Counted from the first letter of the stretch, positions 21,724-33,996 are shown. The stretch is 64,000 nucleotides of DNA from Austropuccinia psidii (GCA_023105745.1 JALGQZ010000001.1:60117937-60181936), one strand, 5' to 3'. The notes: generated by a model from the letters alone, not told the origin. Made by a program: numbers and translations.

Positions 21724-23210
21724 TGTCACAGAGGCTCTTAGACAGAAAAAACAAGATTGGCCTGGCACTCAGCAATCAGGGAACTAACTTGGAAGACTCC
21801 AAAAGAATAAAGGAATAAAAATAAAGAATTTGATTTCTCTAAGAAGAATGCAAGTACAAATATGAGATTCAATAAGAGAAATGAGAAGCCAAATGGCCAA
21901 AGAGCCAACCAAGTAAGTCCTTAATCACTTTTTCAACCTTCCAAAATGAACAATGGAATTAGTAAGGATATGACCACCAAATATCCATTGAGAGGCAAAG
22001 AAAGAAAACAGAAAAGGTGCTAAATGACTGACTTGATAATATCAGTATTCACTTAACAAAAAGATAAGATAAATAAAGGTAAAATAAAATCAAATCATAT
22101 TAATTAGCTGGGGAAAATCCCCCCAGGGTCAAAGGAGGCTGGTATATGTGAAAAAATTGAGAGCTTGACTCCTTCAGGCTGGCAGCTGATCTGTATTTTG
22201 TGCTGGAAGCTGTATTGATTGTCTGATGGAATGTATACCTTGCCAAATTTAGAAATGAACTGGGTTGAATGATCTTCCCATGTTTTATGATTGAAATACA
22301 GGTCTTGATGAATCCAGACTGTATCAAATGCATGTGGTTGTCAAGGTGGATTGATGGAGCACTGACACTTGAAAAATTGTTTTGAAACTACCTCTTGAAT
22401 ACCCCTTGAGAATTAATTTTCAGTATTCCCTTGGAGGAATACTGTGATTGAGAATTTACAATGATAGCTTGATGGCATCATTGATATTTGAGCGTAACAC
22501 TGGTCTTTGAGCCTTGATTGATCCTCTGGATTATGTGATGCCTTGATGACTTTTGGAATGTTGAAATAACCCTGTGAAAATGGCAACATTGGATTGCTTG
22601 TAAGAAAAGATGCATAATAGGGTATAACACCATTTATTGCAATTTTGGTTATTGAAGGGTGAAAGTGGGAAAAGGAGCTTTGGAAGGATGACATGAGGAT
22701 ATGAGTGAAAAAAGGTTTTGGTGGCTTCAGAGGTGACAAAGTGGTTTTCCGTGTTTTGGCCATTTTTGGGTTCTTGGCAAGATACAGCTAATACAGATTT
22801 AAAACTGTATTTTCACACAGTGTGAAAAAAATGTGCAAAACTGGAAATTAAGCCCCAAATGGCCATATTAGGCCATTTGCCAATATTTCCCATATTACAT
22901 GGGAAAATGGCATGAAATGTGCAAATCTGTATTTAAAGCTTAAAAAGCCAAATACAGGCTTTTGGGCTGTATTTTCCCTGTTGACTGGAAAATACATAAG
23001 ATTTCCCAAAAGCAGAAGTTGGCCAGAAAAGGCCTGATGATGATGAAGGGGCCAAATTGTCCTCAGATAGTGAAATGTCCATAAAAGGCCAGTAAAGATG
23101 AAATGGCCAATTTGGCCAATGATTATGGATATGGACAAAGTGCCATAAATTGGATATGGCATAGATATGTCATATGGAGGTCTAAGAGGTGATCTGCCAT
23201 GGTTGTGACA
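21724..23210 (-). mobile_element. Solo LTR-B, extended form
   Basis: TGTCACAGAGGCTC ... ATGGTTGTGACA, 1487 bp. The left half follows the 0.7-kb LTR-Bs at 43139 and 52432 (agtcc/taacac-tttttcaacct, aggatatgaccaccaa, a ggctggta/t-atgtgaaaaa stretch). The right half holds about 750 bp not present in those copies, with many GGCCAT/ATGGCC inversions and the perfect inversion TTTTCACAC-a-GTGTGAAAA near 22814. Flanks tgatc and cacct do not match, so one side has been rearranged. It cuts into the gag region of the element at 23211. Confidence 0.75.
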
Positions 23211-26200
23211 CACCTATACCAAGAGGACAAAAATCAATGAAGCTCAAGTCATTGAATAGGTTCAGCATGCTGAATAGACAGAAGAATCTGGCGAAGATTC
23301 TGAAATCTCTGATGACACACCAGCAGAGTACTATCTTATTGAGAACATCACAGCCTTATTTGAAGTCATTCAAGTCCATACTCACTTTCCACAATATATT
23401 GAAGATTGATACAACCTGATCAATATACTGGAGGCCAGAATGTGTGATTATAAACCTTCTAAAGGCAAATTTTACACTTCTGAAGCATCTTGGATGACAT
23501 CAATCCTGATGAATTATTTTAAATACAAAGTCAATTGGGAGAAAGAAGCATTTTGAAGCTGTGTGGGAAAAGACTACCTTCAAGTCATTCTTCCCCAATG
23601 GAAAAACCACATATTACAAATAGAAGGTCTTCAATTTAGTATTGCCAGTAATAATATGTACCCTTTGCATATATTGGACACTAACCTGGTATTTTTGAAC
23701 CCTGAAGGAAGTGTGAGAATGAAAACATAGATAGTAGTAATAGACAATTGTACTTCTCAACATATAGATATTGGAAATGACTACTTAAATACTTATGGTA
23801 GGGACATCAATAACCATAAAGAAAAATATTATACAATTGGAGAAACAAAAAGAAAATTTTTTTCTTTTTCCAATGTTCCCAAAAAATATCAGTAGTATCT
23901 TCAAATGAAGGTATAAATAAAGAGGATTTTGTGTCAAATCAGCTTATTGAGGCACAAATTAATCCAAAATTATTGTTCAAAATGAGACATGAGCTTATTG
24001 ATGTGTTATACACATACAAGAATGATTTTCCTTCAGATAATTCACCATAATGCAATATTAGAGGGCATGAAGTTGATTTTACTCTCCATATTGACAGAAC
24101 ATACCCTCTGGTACTTAGGAGACCAGCTTTCCCAGCAAGCCCCAGAGCTATAGAAGCCTTAAAAACACATATCCAAGGCTCAATGCAACCTGGTGTATTG
24201 AGAAAAGTAGGCCATAATTAAGAAGTTGAAGTTACAACTGCTGTCATCATGGCTGGGCATAATGATAAATGAAGGATTGTTGGAGATCTTAGAGAATTAT
24301 ATACCTACAAAATTCCAGAAAGGTATCCAAGTCCTAGAATACAAGAAACACTGAACCAATGATCTAAAGAGAGATATATAACATCAATGGATTCATTGAA
24401 AGTCTTTAATCAGAATTTCTTGACACCCTAAGCCAAGAGATTTCTTAGAATTATCACTCATGGTGGTATTTATTAGTATCTTAGAATGCCCTTTGGTATA
24501 AATAATTCTCTGTCTCATTATCAGAGAATAATTAATACCATCTTCACCACAGAATTTTCTGAAAGATGGCTTGTTATTTATATTGATTATATAATTATGT
24601 CTTCAGACTCATGGTAGTTGCACCTTAGGAGACTTTAACAAGTACTAATGAAAGTAGCAGAAGTGAATATGAATATCTCACTTAAAAAATACAATTTTGG
24701 GTTTGAATAAATGAAAGCACTTGGACATGTAGTTTCAGGATTAAGCATGTTGAAGGACAAAAATAAAGTGGAAGAAGTTTTACTTAAGCCTATACCCCAG
24801 AAAAAGAAAGAAATTCTGTCTTTCCTTGGATTTTCTAGTTACTATAGGCAAAATGTAAAAGACTTTCCCATTATATCCAAATCACTCTACAGAATATTTG
24901 TTCAACATCAAGCATTTGAGATGAAAGGAGAAAGAATTGGAGCATATGAGAAGTTAAAGAAAGCCCTCACAGAAGCACCTTTAATTCTCATGCTTGACTG
25001 GAATCTACCTTTCAAGTTGTACATTGATGCATGTGGAGATGCATTAGGGGCAGCCTTACATCAAGTCAAAATTATGGATGTCAAACCAGCAGAAAGACCA
25101 GCTTTTCATATTGCAAGACAAATCAAACCAAAACAAGCAAAATATTCTGTTATACAAATGTAATGCTTTTCTGGTAGGGGCACTTCAGAAATTACACTAT
25201 TGTGTTGATAGATGTTTTTTGAAGTGATAACTGATTGTGACACAGTAAAATCACGTCTGAACATGAAAACACTCAACAGGCACATGTTGAGATGTCAAAT
25301 ATCCATTCAATAATATAGAGGAAATATGACTATAGCTCATAAGGCAGGAAATATACATATAAATGCTGATAGACCTATCAGGTGGTCATTAGACAATACC
25401 CCTGATAACGCATCTTATGTACCTTTAAAAGCAGAACCACAGATCTCAATTGAAGGAACTAACATAACTGACATTGAGAATCAGTTATTTGAAGAATTCA
25501 GAAAGTCATATTAATAATACAAAAATTGCCATGTTTTGAAATCCTTTCTGGATCTATACTTTCAAGACACATCTTTGATCAATTAACTGGATGAGATATG
25601 GACAACTTCCAATTATGAAGGAATATTTCACTTCTTTGATGGAAAAATCTACCACAGAACTGAAAATTCTTATGTAATGACATTATGTTGTAGATTTCTT
25701 ATCAATACCATTCCTCCTCAATTTCATGATAGCCTCTATTCTGGCCACCTATCAGAGGAAAGGACAATTGAAAAAGTCAAGAAGTGTGCATGTGGCTATC
25801 TTGGAGAAAGAGAACATTGAGAATTTCCATAAATTTTGAAGATTCCTAAATCCTTACAGGAGGAAAGGCAAGAAAATTGGAGTCATGATCCATATTAAAG
25901 AACCAAAATCCCTCTGGGAAGTTGTTCACATGGATTGTGTAACAGCACTTCCTCCAAGTGGTGCCAAGAGCTATAGTCCTTCTTATACATTTTATACAGA
26001 TATAAAAAACTCCCATATTCTTACCATTTCATAAAGAGGATACTCATATGAATACAGTCCTTTTTCTATGGAATAGATTTATTTATCATACAGGGTTATT
26101 TAAGAATATCATAAGTTACTGAGACCCTCAGTTCACCTCTGCACTTTAGACCAATCTTTATTGATTTTTTGGGAGCAAGTTATCATTCTTTACAGCATAC

Positions 26201-26527
26201 CATTCTCAGGCTGATGGGCTGAAAAGAGAATTATTAAACCTTTAGAAGACATGATAAGTATATTCTATTCCTATGGTTTAGAATCAAAGGACTCTGGTGG
26301 TTTACCCATGACTGTTGCACTTGAATACCAGAATTAGAACTGGAATATAAGACATCAGTTCATTCTTCTACAGGTCAGACTGCTGCTATGTTAGAGAAAG
26401 GATAGAATCCAAGACTCCCAGAAGACACACTGAGGAAAGACTACATTTACATTCATCCTACACCTCGCAGCTTTATGATTTTTCTTTATAGAGTGAAACA
26501 TCATCCAAAAAATTAATTAATTATTAT
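23211..26527 (+). pseudogene. Outer Gypsy element: gag end, protease, RT, RNase H, integrase (part 1)
   Basis: The stretch follows the pol of the inner element in order but with many stops and frameshifts. It begins just after the zinc knuckle (KRTKINEAQV-like), then retropepsin remains (SCVGKDYLQV, GNDYLNTYG; 23560-23860), RT (RRPAFPASPRAIEALKTHI, LRMPFGINNSLSH; the YIDD box reads YIDY near 24583), the RT end/RNase H (24711-25163 open; FKLYIDACGDALGAALHQ), RNase H end and HHCC (25300-25900), and integrase core (25900-26230). It stops at 26527 in the integrase tail, where the inner element is inserted, and resumes at 40042. The 5' LTR and most of gag are gone. Confidence 0.88.
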
Positions 26528-26532
26528 CCTAG

Positions 26533-28369
26533 TGTGAGCCTTAGAGGTAATTTCATATACCCAAAAGACCACAAATACAAAAATAACATATTAATATAAA
26601 TAAAATGAATTTATTTATATTATTAAAATAAAAATCAAAATATAAATATAAAATTATATTAAAAATAAAAAATTAATTACAATTTAAAAATAAAAATACA
26701 TTAAATTCTGTAAGTATAAAATTACATTTATACTTGAAAAAATTAAGTAAAAATAAAATTTTAACAAAATTGTGAAAAAATAAATAAATTTGGAAAAAAG
26801 TTAAATAAAAATTATTATAACTTTTTATCCAATAAATAAACACATAAAAATTATTTCACCATTGGATTCCTCATAAAAAATCAGGTGGGGTCACCTCTGA
26901 GTGAAATTCTTGTAACTCAACTCTAAATAAGCTTAAATTAAGTTTTTAGTATTTTCAATACAAAAGTTGAAAATCCTCAAAACCTTAATTTAATTCACAC
27001 CACATGTGGTGTTAACCATCAATTTTTGTGTTAAAATTGAGGTGTTGTGTTTAGTTTAGAAGTTATGAGGAATTGAAGTATTTTCAATTGAATTCAATTG
27101 AAATGTCAAAATGTGCGCGTGTATTACATAAGTGAACTTTGATTTACATATGAGGTGTCAATTATTACTGTATTGTACTGTACAATTGAATTGAATTACA
27201 TATGTAAATTATAAGTATAATACATGATGAGGAATTAAAGGAAAAATAAATTGGAAAGATTAAATTTTGGGGGGAAAAGGAACTCCAGCTCTAAGGGGGA
27301 GCTAGACCCCCAAAATCCTTGCTGACAGGTGTGGGATGTCAAAATTCACGCAAAAGCTCATCACTTTTGGCCTGGAATTGAGTTACAGGGTCTGTGGACT
27401 CAATTAATGATGAGGTTTTGATACCAACTGGGGTAGTTTTAGCTGTTGCCAAGAGGGTAAAACTACCCTTAAGATAAAACAACCATAGTAAAAACAGTTT
27501 TAGCTGGTTTCTACGCCTCTTACACACATTCTGACGTGTTTTGAAGGCTCTAGGCCTGGTATTGCTATAGTAATGGCTGATTTAAGGGTCTAAAATGGCT
27601 AAAAATGGCTAAAAATGGCTTAAACCAGCCCTTTTTGGTCTAAACCAGGGTTCAATGATGCCATAATTGGCTTTTCTGTTGTCAGAATGTTTTTCACAAC
27701 TGACAAGAGTAAAATTTACTTTTGGAGTAAGAGAATTGATGGCTATAAAAGAATGTCTTCTTTTCCCCACTTTTCTCTTCATGTTAGAATCTTTTCCTTT
27801 TATTAATTAGTTTAAACACTGTTAAACCAATCAATCAAAGATTACAACCACCATTGATAAATCATTTTAATCCTTTTAACCACGTGAAAAAATCATTATA
27901 ATCATTGTTTGTAACTCTTATAATCATTTATACCCCTGAACCACCCCAAAAGTGAATTAAAGCATCTTTCATCACTGTAAACTTTGTCACTTTGTTTCCA
28001 AATTCACTCTGGTCACTTTTGGGCGTGTTTTCTCTTTAATATTATTTTTAAAGACTTTGTTCTTTAATTAATTGCTTTCAGCTCTTTGCTCAATTAATTC
28101 CAATTAAAATTGCTCTTGAAGAAATTTCTTTTGTAGCCTTAAAATATCTCTTGTAGAGTATTTTTTGGATAAATTTTTATTGTTGGTAAAACAATAAATT
28201 TTTATAATATTATTGTTTTATACTAATAAAGTTATAAGCAATAAAATTGGAGTGTTTTCTCTTAAAAATAATCTTCCATACTATTTTTAATTGATTTTTA
28301 CCTTATACAAATTTTGAGGACAGGAAAAGTACTTGATTTTTAATGAAAGTTTCATATCCACACCTTACA
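26533..28369 (+). mobile_element. 5' LTR-A of the inner element
   Basis: TGTGAGCCTTAGAGG ... CACACCTTACA, 1837 bp. It differs from the 3' copy by, among others, one extra copy of a ggctaaaaat unit near 27600 and an extra 18-bp stretch near 27908. Confidence 0.95.
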
Positions 28370-28372
28370 TTT

Positions 28373-28384
28373 TGGGGCCCAGCC
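28373..28384 (+). promoter_or_regulatory. Primer-binding site
   Basis: TGGGGCCCAGCC starts three bases after the 5' LTR and begins with the TGG expected to pair with a tRNA CCA end. The LTR-C element has the related TGGGGGCCTGGCC at 56379-56391, also three bases after its LTR. The tRNA species was not identified. Confidence 0.65.
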
Positions 28385-28572
28385 ATGATATTTTACCTGT
28401 GACATATTTTTTTTACTCCTTTTAAATATCTTTCTTATATTGAAAAATTTAAAAACATATAAAAAATACTTATAATTCAAAAAATCCATAAAAAATAACC
28501 TTTTTTCATATTATAAGTGAGGCTTATATTTTTATTTCTTTTTTGAAATAACCCCTTTTTTTAATTAATTAA

Positions 28573-29507
28573 TTGGCTTTTTCATTAATTTTAGTGTCTG
28601 ACAACGTGGTAAGACAAGAAAACATTGAAGCAGCCTCAACAGTAACCAGCATTATCCCTGCCAGTACTGTTAATTCTGATCATAATAGTACTGTTATTGT
28701 GACTCAAAATAACCAACCTGAACCAATATCTTCTGAATTAATTAACTTGGACATACGTAATACTCTTCAGAAAGCTAAGAATTTGGCCAATAGTAAGTTT
28801 TTTGACGTAAAAATACTATTTTAAGCCTTTTTAAACCATAATTATGCCTTCAACCAGGTCAGGAGCCAGCTACAACCCCTCAAGCAGCTCCCAAAAAGGT
28901 AATAGACGTGATTATGGCAGAGGCCAACCAGGTACAGAAGGAAAAGGGTCAGTTGATGACTTCCAAACAACTAAATTGGGTCATTCTGAATCTGATAATA
29001 CTCTTTTACCTTCAAAAAGAGCTGACACCGCCACAACAAGCCTCTGTGGACATATACAAAGCCAGCCACAGTGCATACAACAACGCACTTCAATTCAAGG
29101 AGTACCAGATCCTTGCAGACCTGTAGAAGAATTGCATGAATTCTTACCTGACAGTAAGAAAATTCCTGGGCCATCCCAACACTTGGAAATTGCTCAATGG
29201 ATGGCATCCATTGATGGAGAAGAAAAACATGATGCTTTTGACACTGGAATGGAGGAAAAACAACCCTCCACCACCCAAACCAGTGCCAAAGACAGCCCCA
29301 GTGGCCAGCACCAGCAATTCCAACGTGAAAAAACAGCCACAAGTTCCAAACAAGGGCAAAGGGAAGGCACCAGCCCCAAAACCTTACAGCCAGGGCTACA
29401 GAATCCCAAAGATTCAGCAGGATGCCATGGAAAATGTATTTCAGATGGCCAGAACCATGATGGAATTACAGAAGAAGAAGGAAGCCAGATTAAGATTCCA
29501 GAAATGA
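28573..29507 (+). pseudogene. Alternative gag frame (ORF1), probably spliced
   Basis: An open frame from 28573 runs to a good 5' splice site (AATA|GTAAGT). Removing 28793-28857 continues it in the frame of 28908-29126, rich in Gln/Ala/Pro. After one TAG (29124-29126) the same frame stays open to 29507, through Pro/Lys-rich sequence (PPPPKPVPKTAPVAS) to a helical end (QQDAMENVFQMARTMMELQKKKEA). A similar end (RDAMIQKLLYLVKEVNKNQK) closes the corresponding frame at 58043 in the LTR-C element. It overlaps the 28844-30154 frame for about 650 bp. Which frame is expressed cannot be told from sequence alone. Confidence 0.5.
28793..28857 (+). other. Probable intron in the gag leader (65 nt)
   Basis: GTAAGTTTTT...CAACCAG, with an AT-rich interior and length like the introns of the EFE and MULE genes. 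The ATG of the long gag frame (28844) lies inside it, so splicing would switch the frame that is translated. Confidence 0.5.
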
Positions 29508-30154
29508 TTTCTGATATATTTGATTCCATCCCAGAGTTGTATGATGCTATAAATGACGTGAAAAAACATCTTTCTGATAAGAATGAAACCATTTGTAACA
29601 ACATTAAAACAAACAGCCTGAGTCTGTGCCAAATTAATGAAACACTTATGTGTTTTGAAAAAGTTTTAAGAACAATTAAAAATTCCAATAATGATAATTC
29701 TTCTAACAATAAAATAAATGAACAATCTGCCATTATTAAAGAATCAACAGATAGATATTCTAAATTCAATATTGATGACATAATTGAAACAAGAATTAAA
29801 CAAGCCATAAATATTATCAAAACAGATAACAAGAAAGTCCTTGATGACATTTCAAATTCATTTACTGAAGTAAAGACATATACCATTGCTCTGAAAAAGT
29901 GTTTTGATGCTTCACAAGAAGAAGTATCAAAATTATCAATGAAATTGAATCAAGTCACTGCTGATAATACAAGACAGACAGAGTTATGGCAAGAGCTTAC
30001 ACATAAAGAAGACATGTATAAAATTGAAGTAATAAATTTAATACAAAGCTTCCAACATGAATACAGAAATTCCCAAAGGTGTAGCAACAGTAAAATGAAT
30101 GACATTGAACAAATACTGAAGACCTTACCAAGAATGTCTACACCTCTAAATTAA
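28844..30154 (+). CDS. Gag N-terminal region, 436 codons, ends at an in-frame TAA
   Basis: Starts MPSTRSGASYNPSSSSQ. Residues 1-210 are Ser/Gln/Thr/Asp-rich and probably disordered. Residues 220-430 are predominantly helical with coiled-coil-like stretches (IPELYDAINDVKKHL, SQEEVSKLSMKLNQVTAD). It is in the same reading frame as the capsid segment at 30188 and pol at 30836, so the TAA at 30152-30154 is either a mutation or a programmed stop. The homologous coiled-coil segment in the LTR-C element is 58160-58513. Confidence 0.75.
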   Translation: MPSTRSGASYNPSSSSQKGNRRDYGRGQPGTEGKGSVDDFQTTKLGHSESDNTLLPSKRADTATTSLCGHIQSQPQCIQQRTSIQGVPDPCRPVEELHEFLPDSKKIPGPSQHLEIAQWMASIDGEEKHDAFDTGMEEKQPSTTQTSAKDSPSGQHQQFQREKTATSSKQGQREGTSPKTLQPGLQNPKDSAGCHGKCISDGQNHDGITEEEGSQIKIPEMISDIFDSIPELYDAINDVKKHLSDKNETICNNIKTNSLSLCQINETLMCFEKVLRTIKNSNNDNSSNNKINEQSAIIKESTDRYSKFNIDDIIETRIKQAINIIKTDNKKVLDDISNSFTEVKTYTIALKKCFDASQEEVSKLSMKLNQVTADNTRQTELWQELTHKEDMYKIEVINLIQSFQHEYRNSQRCSNSKMNDIEQILKTLPRMSTPLN

Positions 30155-30187
30155 AATGAGGGCACAAGAATTTCAAATCCACAAGTA

Positions 30188-30826
30188 TTGGATCCTGATA
30201 ATTCACAATTAAAAAATGAATTATCAACTTCTTTTCATAACTTGGAACCATCAATGGGCCAAGCACTCTTGAAAGAAGTTCCAAAACTTAAAGAATGGCC
30301 TCACTTCAGTGGTGAAGGAGAGTATGACCATATGGAATTCATTAGAGGTATTGACATGATCGAAGAGGATTTTGAATTACCAGAAAGATTAGTAACAGCC
30401 AGGTTTAACACCTTGTTTAACAGATCAGCTCACAGATGGTACATCAAAATAAGACAAGCACATGGACACCAGAGTTGGACTTGGTGGAAAACCCAAATCA
30501 TCAACAAATGGGCAAATGATGCTTGGAGGTTTAAAGTTGAAACAGCCTTTGAATCTGCCAAATTTAATGCTGATAAAGACAAAGCTTTACCATGGTTTTG
30601 CCAACAGAAGGACAGATTAACAGCATTATATCCTGACATGTCAGAATTTATGATCCATAGAAAAATTCTGAGACAATGTGGGGGTGACTTAGAGCATGCT
30701 GTCAAAAGCAGGACTACTGAACAATCTTCAGCAGAGGATATTATCAATATACTAGAAGAAGTAACCACCAGAACCAAAATTGGTTCTAGTAGGGTGAATC
30801 TCAAAACAAGGTTTAATACACCTTAG
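30188..30826 (+). CDS. Gag capsid-like domain
   Basis: 212 codons with the retrotransposon gag signature: LKEWPHFSGEGEYDHMEFI, W-rich AHRWYIKIRQAHGHQSWTWW, then DKDKALPWFCQQKDRLTALYP. It would assemble the virus-like particle. The frame ends at TAG 30824-30826 in TP-stop-KDSV. The pol frame continues in register immediately after, and a single C-to-T change in a CAG would explain the stop. The LTR-C counterpart is 58532-59020. Confidence 0.85.
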   Translation: MDPDNSQLKNELSTSFHNLEPSMGQALLKEVPKLKEWPHFSGEGEYDHMEFIRGIDMIEEDFELPERLVTARFNTLFNRSAHRWYIKIRQAHGHQSWTWWKTQIINKWANDAWRFKVETAFESAKFNADKDKALPWFCQQKDRLTALYPDMSEFMIHRKILRQCGGDLEHAVKSRTTEQSSAEDIINILEEVTTRTKIGSSRVNLKTRFNTP

Positions 30827-30835
30827 AAAGATTCT

Positions 30836-33800
30836 GTGGACAAAAACCCCAAAGAAAATTCTAGTAATATTAAATATAAATCTGCAGATACAGTCAGAAA
30901 ATGCCATATTTGCCAAAGCACCACCCATTTAGCCAATACATGTCCAAAAAGGGGGAAAATCAATGAAATTGACATTGAAAAGGAACCAGATGTTGAAAGA
31001 GAAGACATAATTGAAGACAATTCAGATGATAAGTCATCCATATTTTCTGAATCTTCAAAAGATATAGAAAATATCAATGCCACTTTTGACATCATGGAAT
31101 CTTATTCCCACTTACCACAATTGAGCAATGGTCAAGTTGATTTATCAAAAGTTCAAGATGAACAACTTATGAAGACAAAACCAAACAGAGGAAAAGGTTA
31201 TACAGCTGGTAATTCCTGTATAACAGAAGTGGTGATTGACAACAAGCCCACCAAACCTTCACTTGACCCAGGAGCCTTCTGCTCTTGTGTTGGAAAATCT
31301 TTTCTTAAGACTTGTGTACCAAATTTTGAAGACCAATTGTTACCAATTGATGGTATAAAATTCAACAGTGCAAGTAACCCAATGAAATCATTAGGAATCT
31401 TTGAGACCAATGTCATATTCCCACACATAAATGGGAATTTAAAGATCACAGTTGAATTTGTTGTTATGGAAAATTGCTCTAGTACCCATTTTATATTGGG
31501 AAATGACTATTTAATCATGTATGGAATAGATTTACATAATAACAAAGACAGATACTTTACAATTGGGGACAATAAGCGCCAGAAATTTGCCTTTTTACCA
31601 TTTAAAGGACAAATTACAGTAAACAAAGTATCACCAGTCAGCTTAGAGTTAGAGAAATTCAAGTCTGAACAGCTAAATGAAGCTGAAATAAGCCTTCATC
31701 TGACTGATAAACAAGAAAATGAACTTTCTTCCCTTTTGTATGACCACAGAGGAGCATTTGCTACAGACAAAGAACCCCTGGGAGCAATTGCTGGTCATGA
31801 AGTTGACATCATTCTTAACATTGAGAGACCTTATCCACCACTCTTAAAAAGACCTGCTTATCCAGCAAGTCCAAAATCAAGAGAAGCTCTAGAAATTCAT
31901 ATCAAAGAACTTCTGGACCTTGGTGTAATAAGAAAAGTAGGCCACAATGAGGAAGTAGAAATAACTACACCAGTTATAGTGGCGTGGCATAATGGAAAAT
32001 CCAGAATGGTTGGGGACTTTAGAGCTCTGAACACTTACACTGTCCCAGACAGATACCCAATACCAAAAATCCAAATTGCCCTTACTCAAATATCTCAAGC
32101 AGTGTATATAACCACTATGGATGCCCTTAAAGGATTCCATCAAAATATGGTAACACCAAGAGCAAGAAAATACTTGAGAAGTATTGTTCATTGTGGAGTG
32201 TATGAATACTTAAGGATGCCCTTTGGTATCAAAAATTCACCTTCACACTTCCAAAGAATGATGAATGAAATCTTCCCTGAAGAACTCTCAGAGGGATGGT
32301 TAATCATTTACATTGATGACATTATTATCTGTTCAAAGACTTGGGAGGAGCACATGTACAGATTATCAAGAGTTTTGACAAAAATCCAATCAGTAAACAT
32401 GAAAATCTCCTTGAAAAAATGTCATTTTGGATTTAAAGAACTTAAAGCATTAGGACATGTTGTATCTGGTTTGTCCCTTGGAATTGAAAAAAACAAAGTT
32501 GCAGCAGTATTGTTAAAACCCATGCCTCAGAATAAGAAGGAAATTCAGTCATTCTTAGGTTTTGCAGGATATTACAGGCAACACATTAAATATTTTGCAT
32601 CCATAGCAAGACCACTTTATAAGTTGTGTGACAAAGACACAGTATTTGAAAAGACTGTTGACAGAGTCAAAGCTTTTGAGTCTCTAAGAGAAGCATTGAC
32701 CACTGCTCCACTCTTACTGATGCCAGACTTTAAATTGCCTTTCAAACTGTATATTGATGCATCAGGAGATGGACTGGGTGCTGTACTTCACCAGGTTCAG
32801 ATCATCAATGATAAGCCTGTAGAAGGACCCATATGTTTCATATCCAGGCAAATCAAACCAACTGAAGCCAGATATGGAGCAAGTCAAATGGAATGTCTAT
32901 GCCTTGTCTGGGCCTTGGAAAAATTGAACTACTTTTTAGAGGGATCTGTTTTTGAAGTGATAACAGATTTTACAGCTGTCAAATCACTTTTGAACATGAA
33001 AACACCCAACAGACACATGCTCAGATGGCAAATAGCCATACAAGAATACAGAGGCAATATGACTATTGTTCATAAGGATGGGAATATTCATAAGAATGCA
33101 GATGGACTAAGCAGATGGCCATTACCAAATAATATTGATGATCCTGCTTATGTGCCAGAAGAAGCTTCACCACAAATTCCAATAGAAGGAATAAGTGTTA
33201 CAGACTTGAACACCACCTTCTTTGAAGAAGTCAGAAGTAGTTACACCCAAGATAAGAATTGTAGCATCTTATGCCAATTACTTAGCAAAGACTGTAAAGA
33301 CAACTCTCTAATACATGCCTTGGATGAAGTATGGAGAGAATCTTATGATGAAGGAAGATTTCACCTACTGGATGGTATAATTTACCACAGAACCAAGCAC
33401 ACATGTGTAATGACAGTTGTAGACAGGTCATTAATCAATCTTGTACTGAAAGAATGCCATGATAGTCCCTTTCCAGGACATCTATCTGAAGACAGAACAA
33501 GAGAAAAAGTAAAGACCTGCATATGGTGGCCAATGTGGCAGAAAGATGTTGCAGAGTATTGCAAAACCTGTGACAGATTCCAAAAGGCAAATAAATCCAC
33601 AGGCAAAAGACTTGGAAATATGATAAAAATCCAAGAACCAAACAGACCTTGGGAAATTGTCCATATGGATTGGGTAACTGGCCTACCACCAGGAGGTGAC
33701 AGGAGCTATAATGCTTTCCTAGTAATTGTGGACAGATTCAGTAAAACTCCAATCTTTTTACCATGTCACAAAGATGATACAGCCATGGATACAGCTCTTC

Positions 33801-33996
33801 TGATATGGAATAGAGTAGTGTCATGGACTGGGATATTTACAAATATCATCAGTGATAGAGATCCCAAATTCACTTCAGCACTATGGACAAATCTTCACCA
33901 ATTATTTGGCACTAAACTGTCTTTCTCTACAGCCTACCACCCACAAACTGATGGCCTGGCTGAAAGAATGATCCAAACCTTAGAGGACATGGTGAG
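30836..33996 (+). CDS. Pol, N-terminal part: zinc knuckle, protease, RT, RNase H, integrase core
   Basis: Domains by position: CCHC knuckle C-x2-C-x4-H-x4-C at 30902-30943; retropepsin with active-site DPGA (Asp at 31265) and [15 protein letters not shown] from about 31800 with [14 protein letters not shown] and YIDD (about 32308-32319); RNase H ([16 protein letters not shown], about 32745; ends near NADGLSRWP, 33095-33120); integrase HHCC ([22 protein letters not shown]; about 33455-33580) and catalytic D, D, E in HMDWVTG, SDRDPKF and DGLAERM (33663-33970). No stop occurs over 1053 codons up to the insertion. At 33997 a solo LTR-C interrupts the frame; pol resumes at 37441. The protease has Pro where Ser/Thr is usual in D-S/T-G. 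Confidence 0.95.

Noticed and set aside
29194..29886. 230-codon minus-strand frame over gag
   Set aside because: A shadow of the gag frames, very Ser/Leu-rich, without homology.
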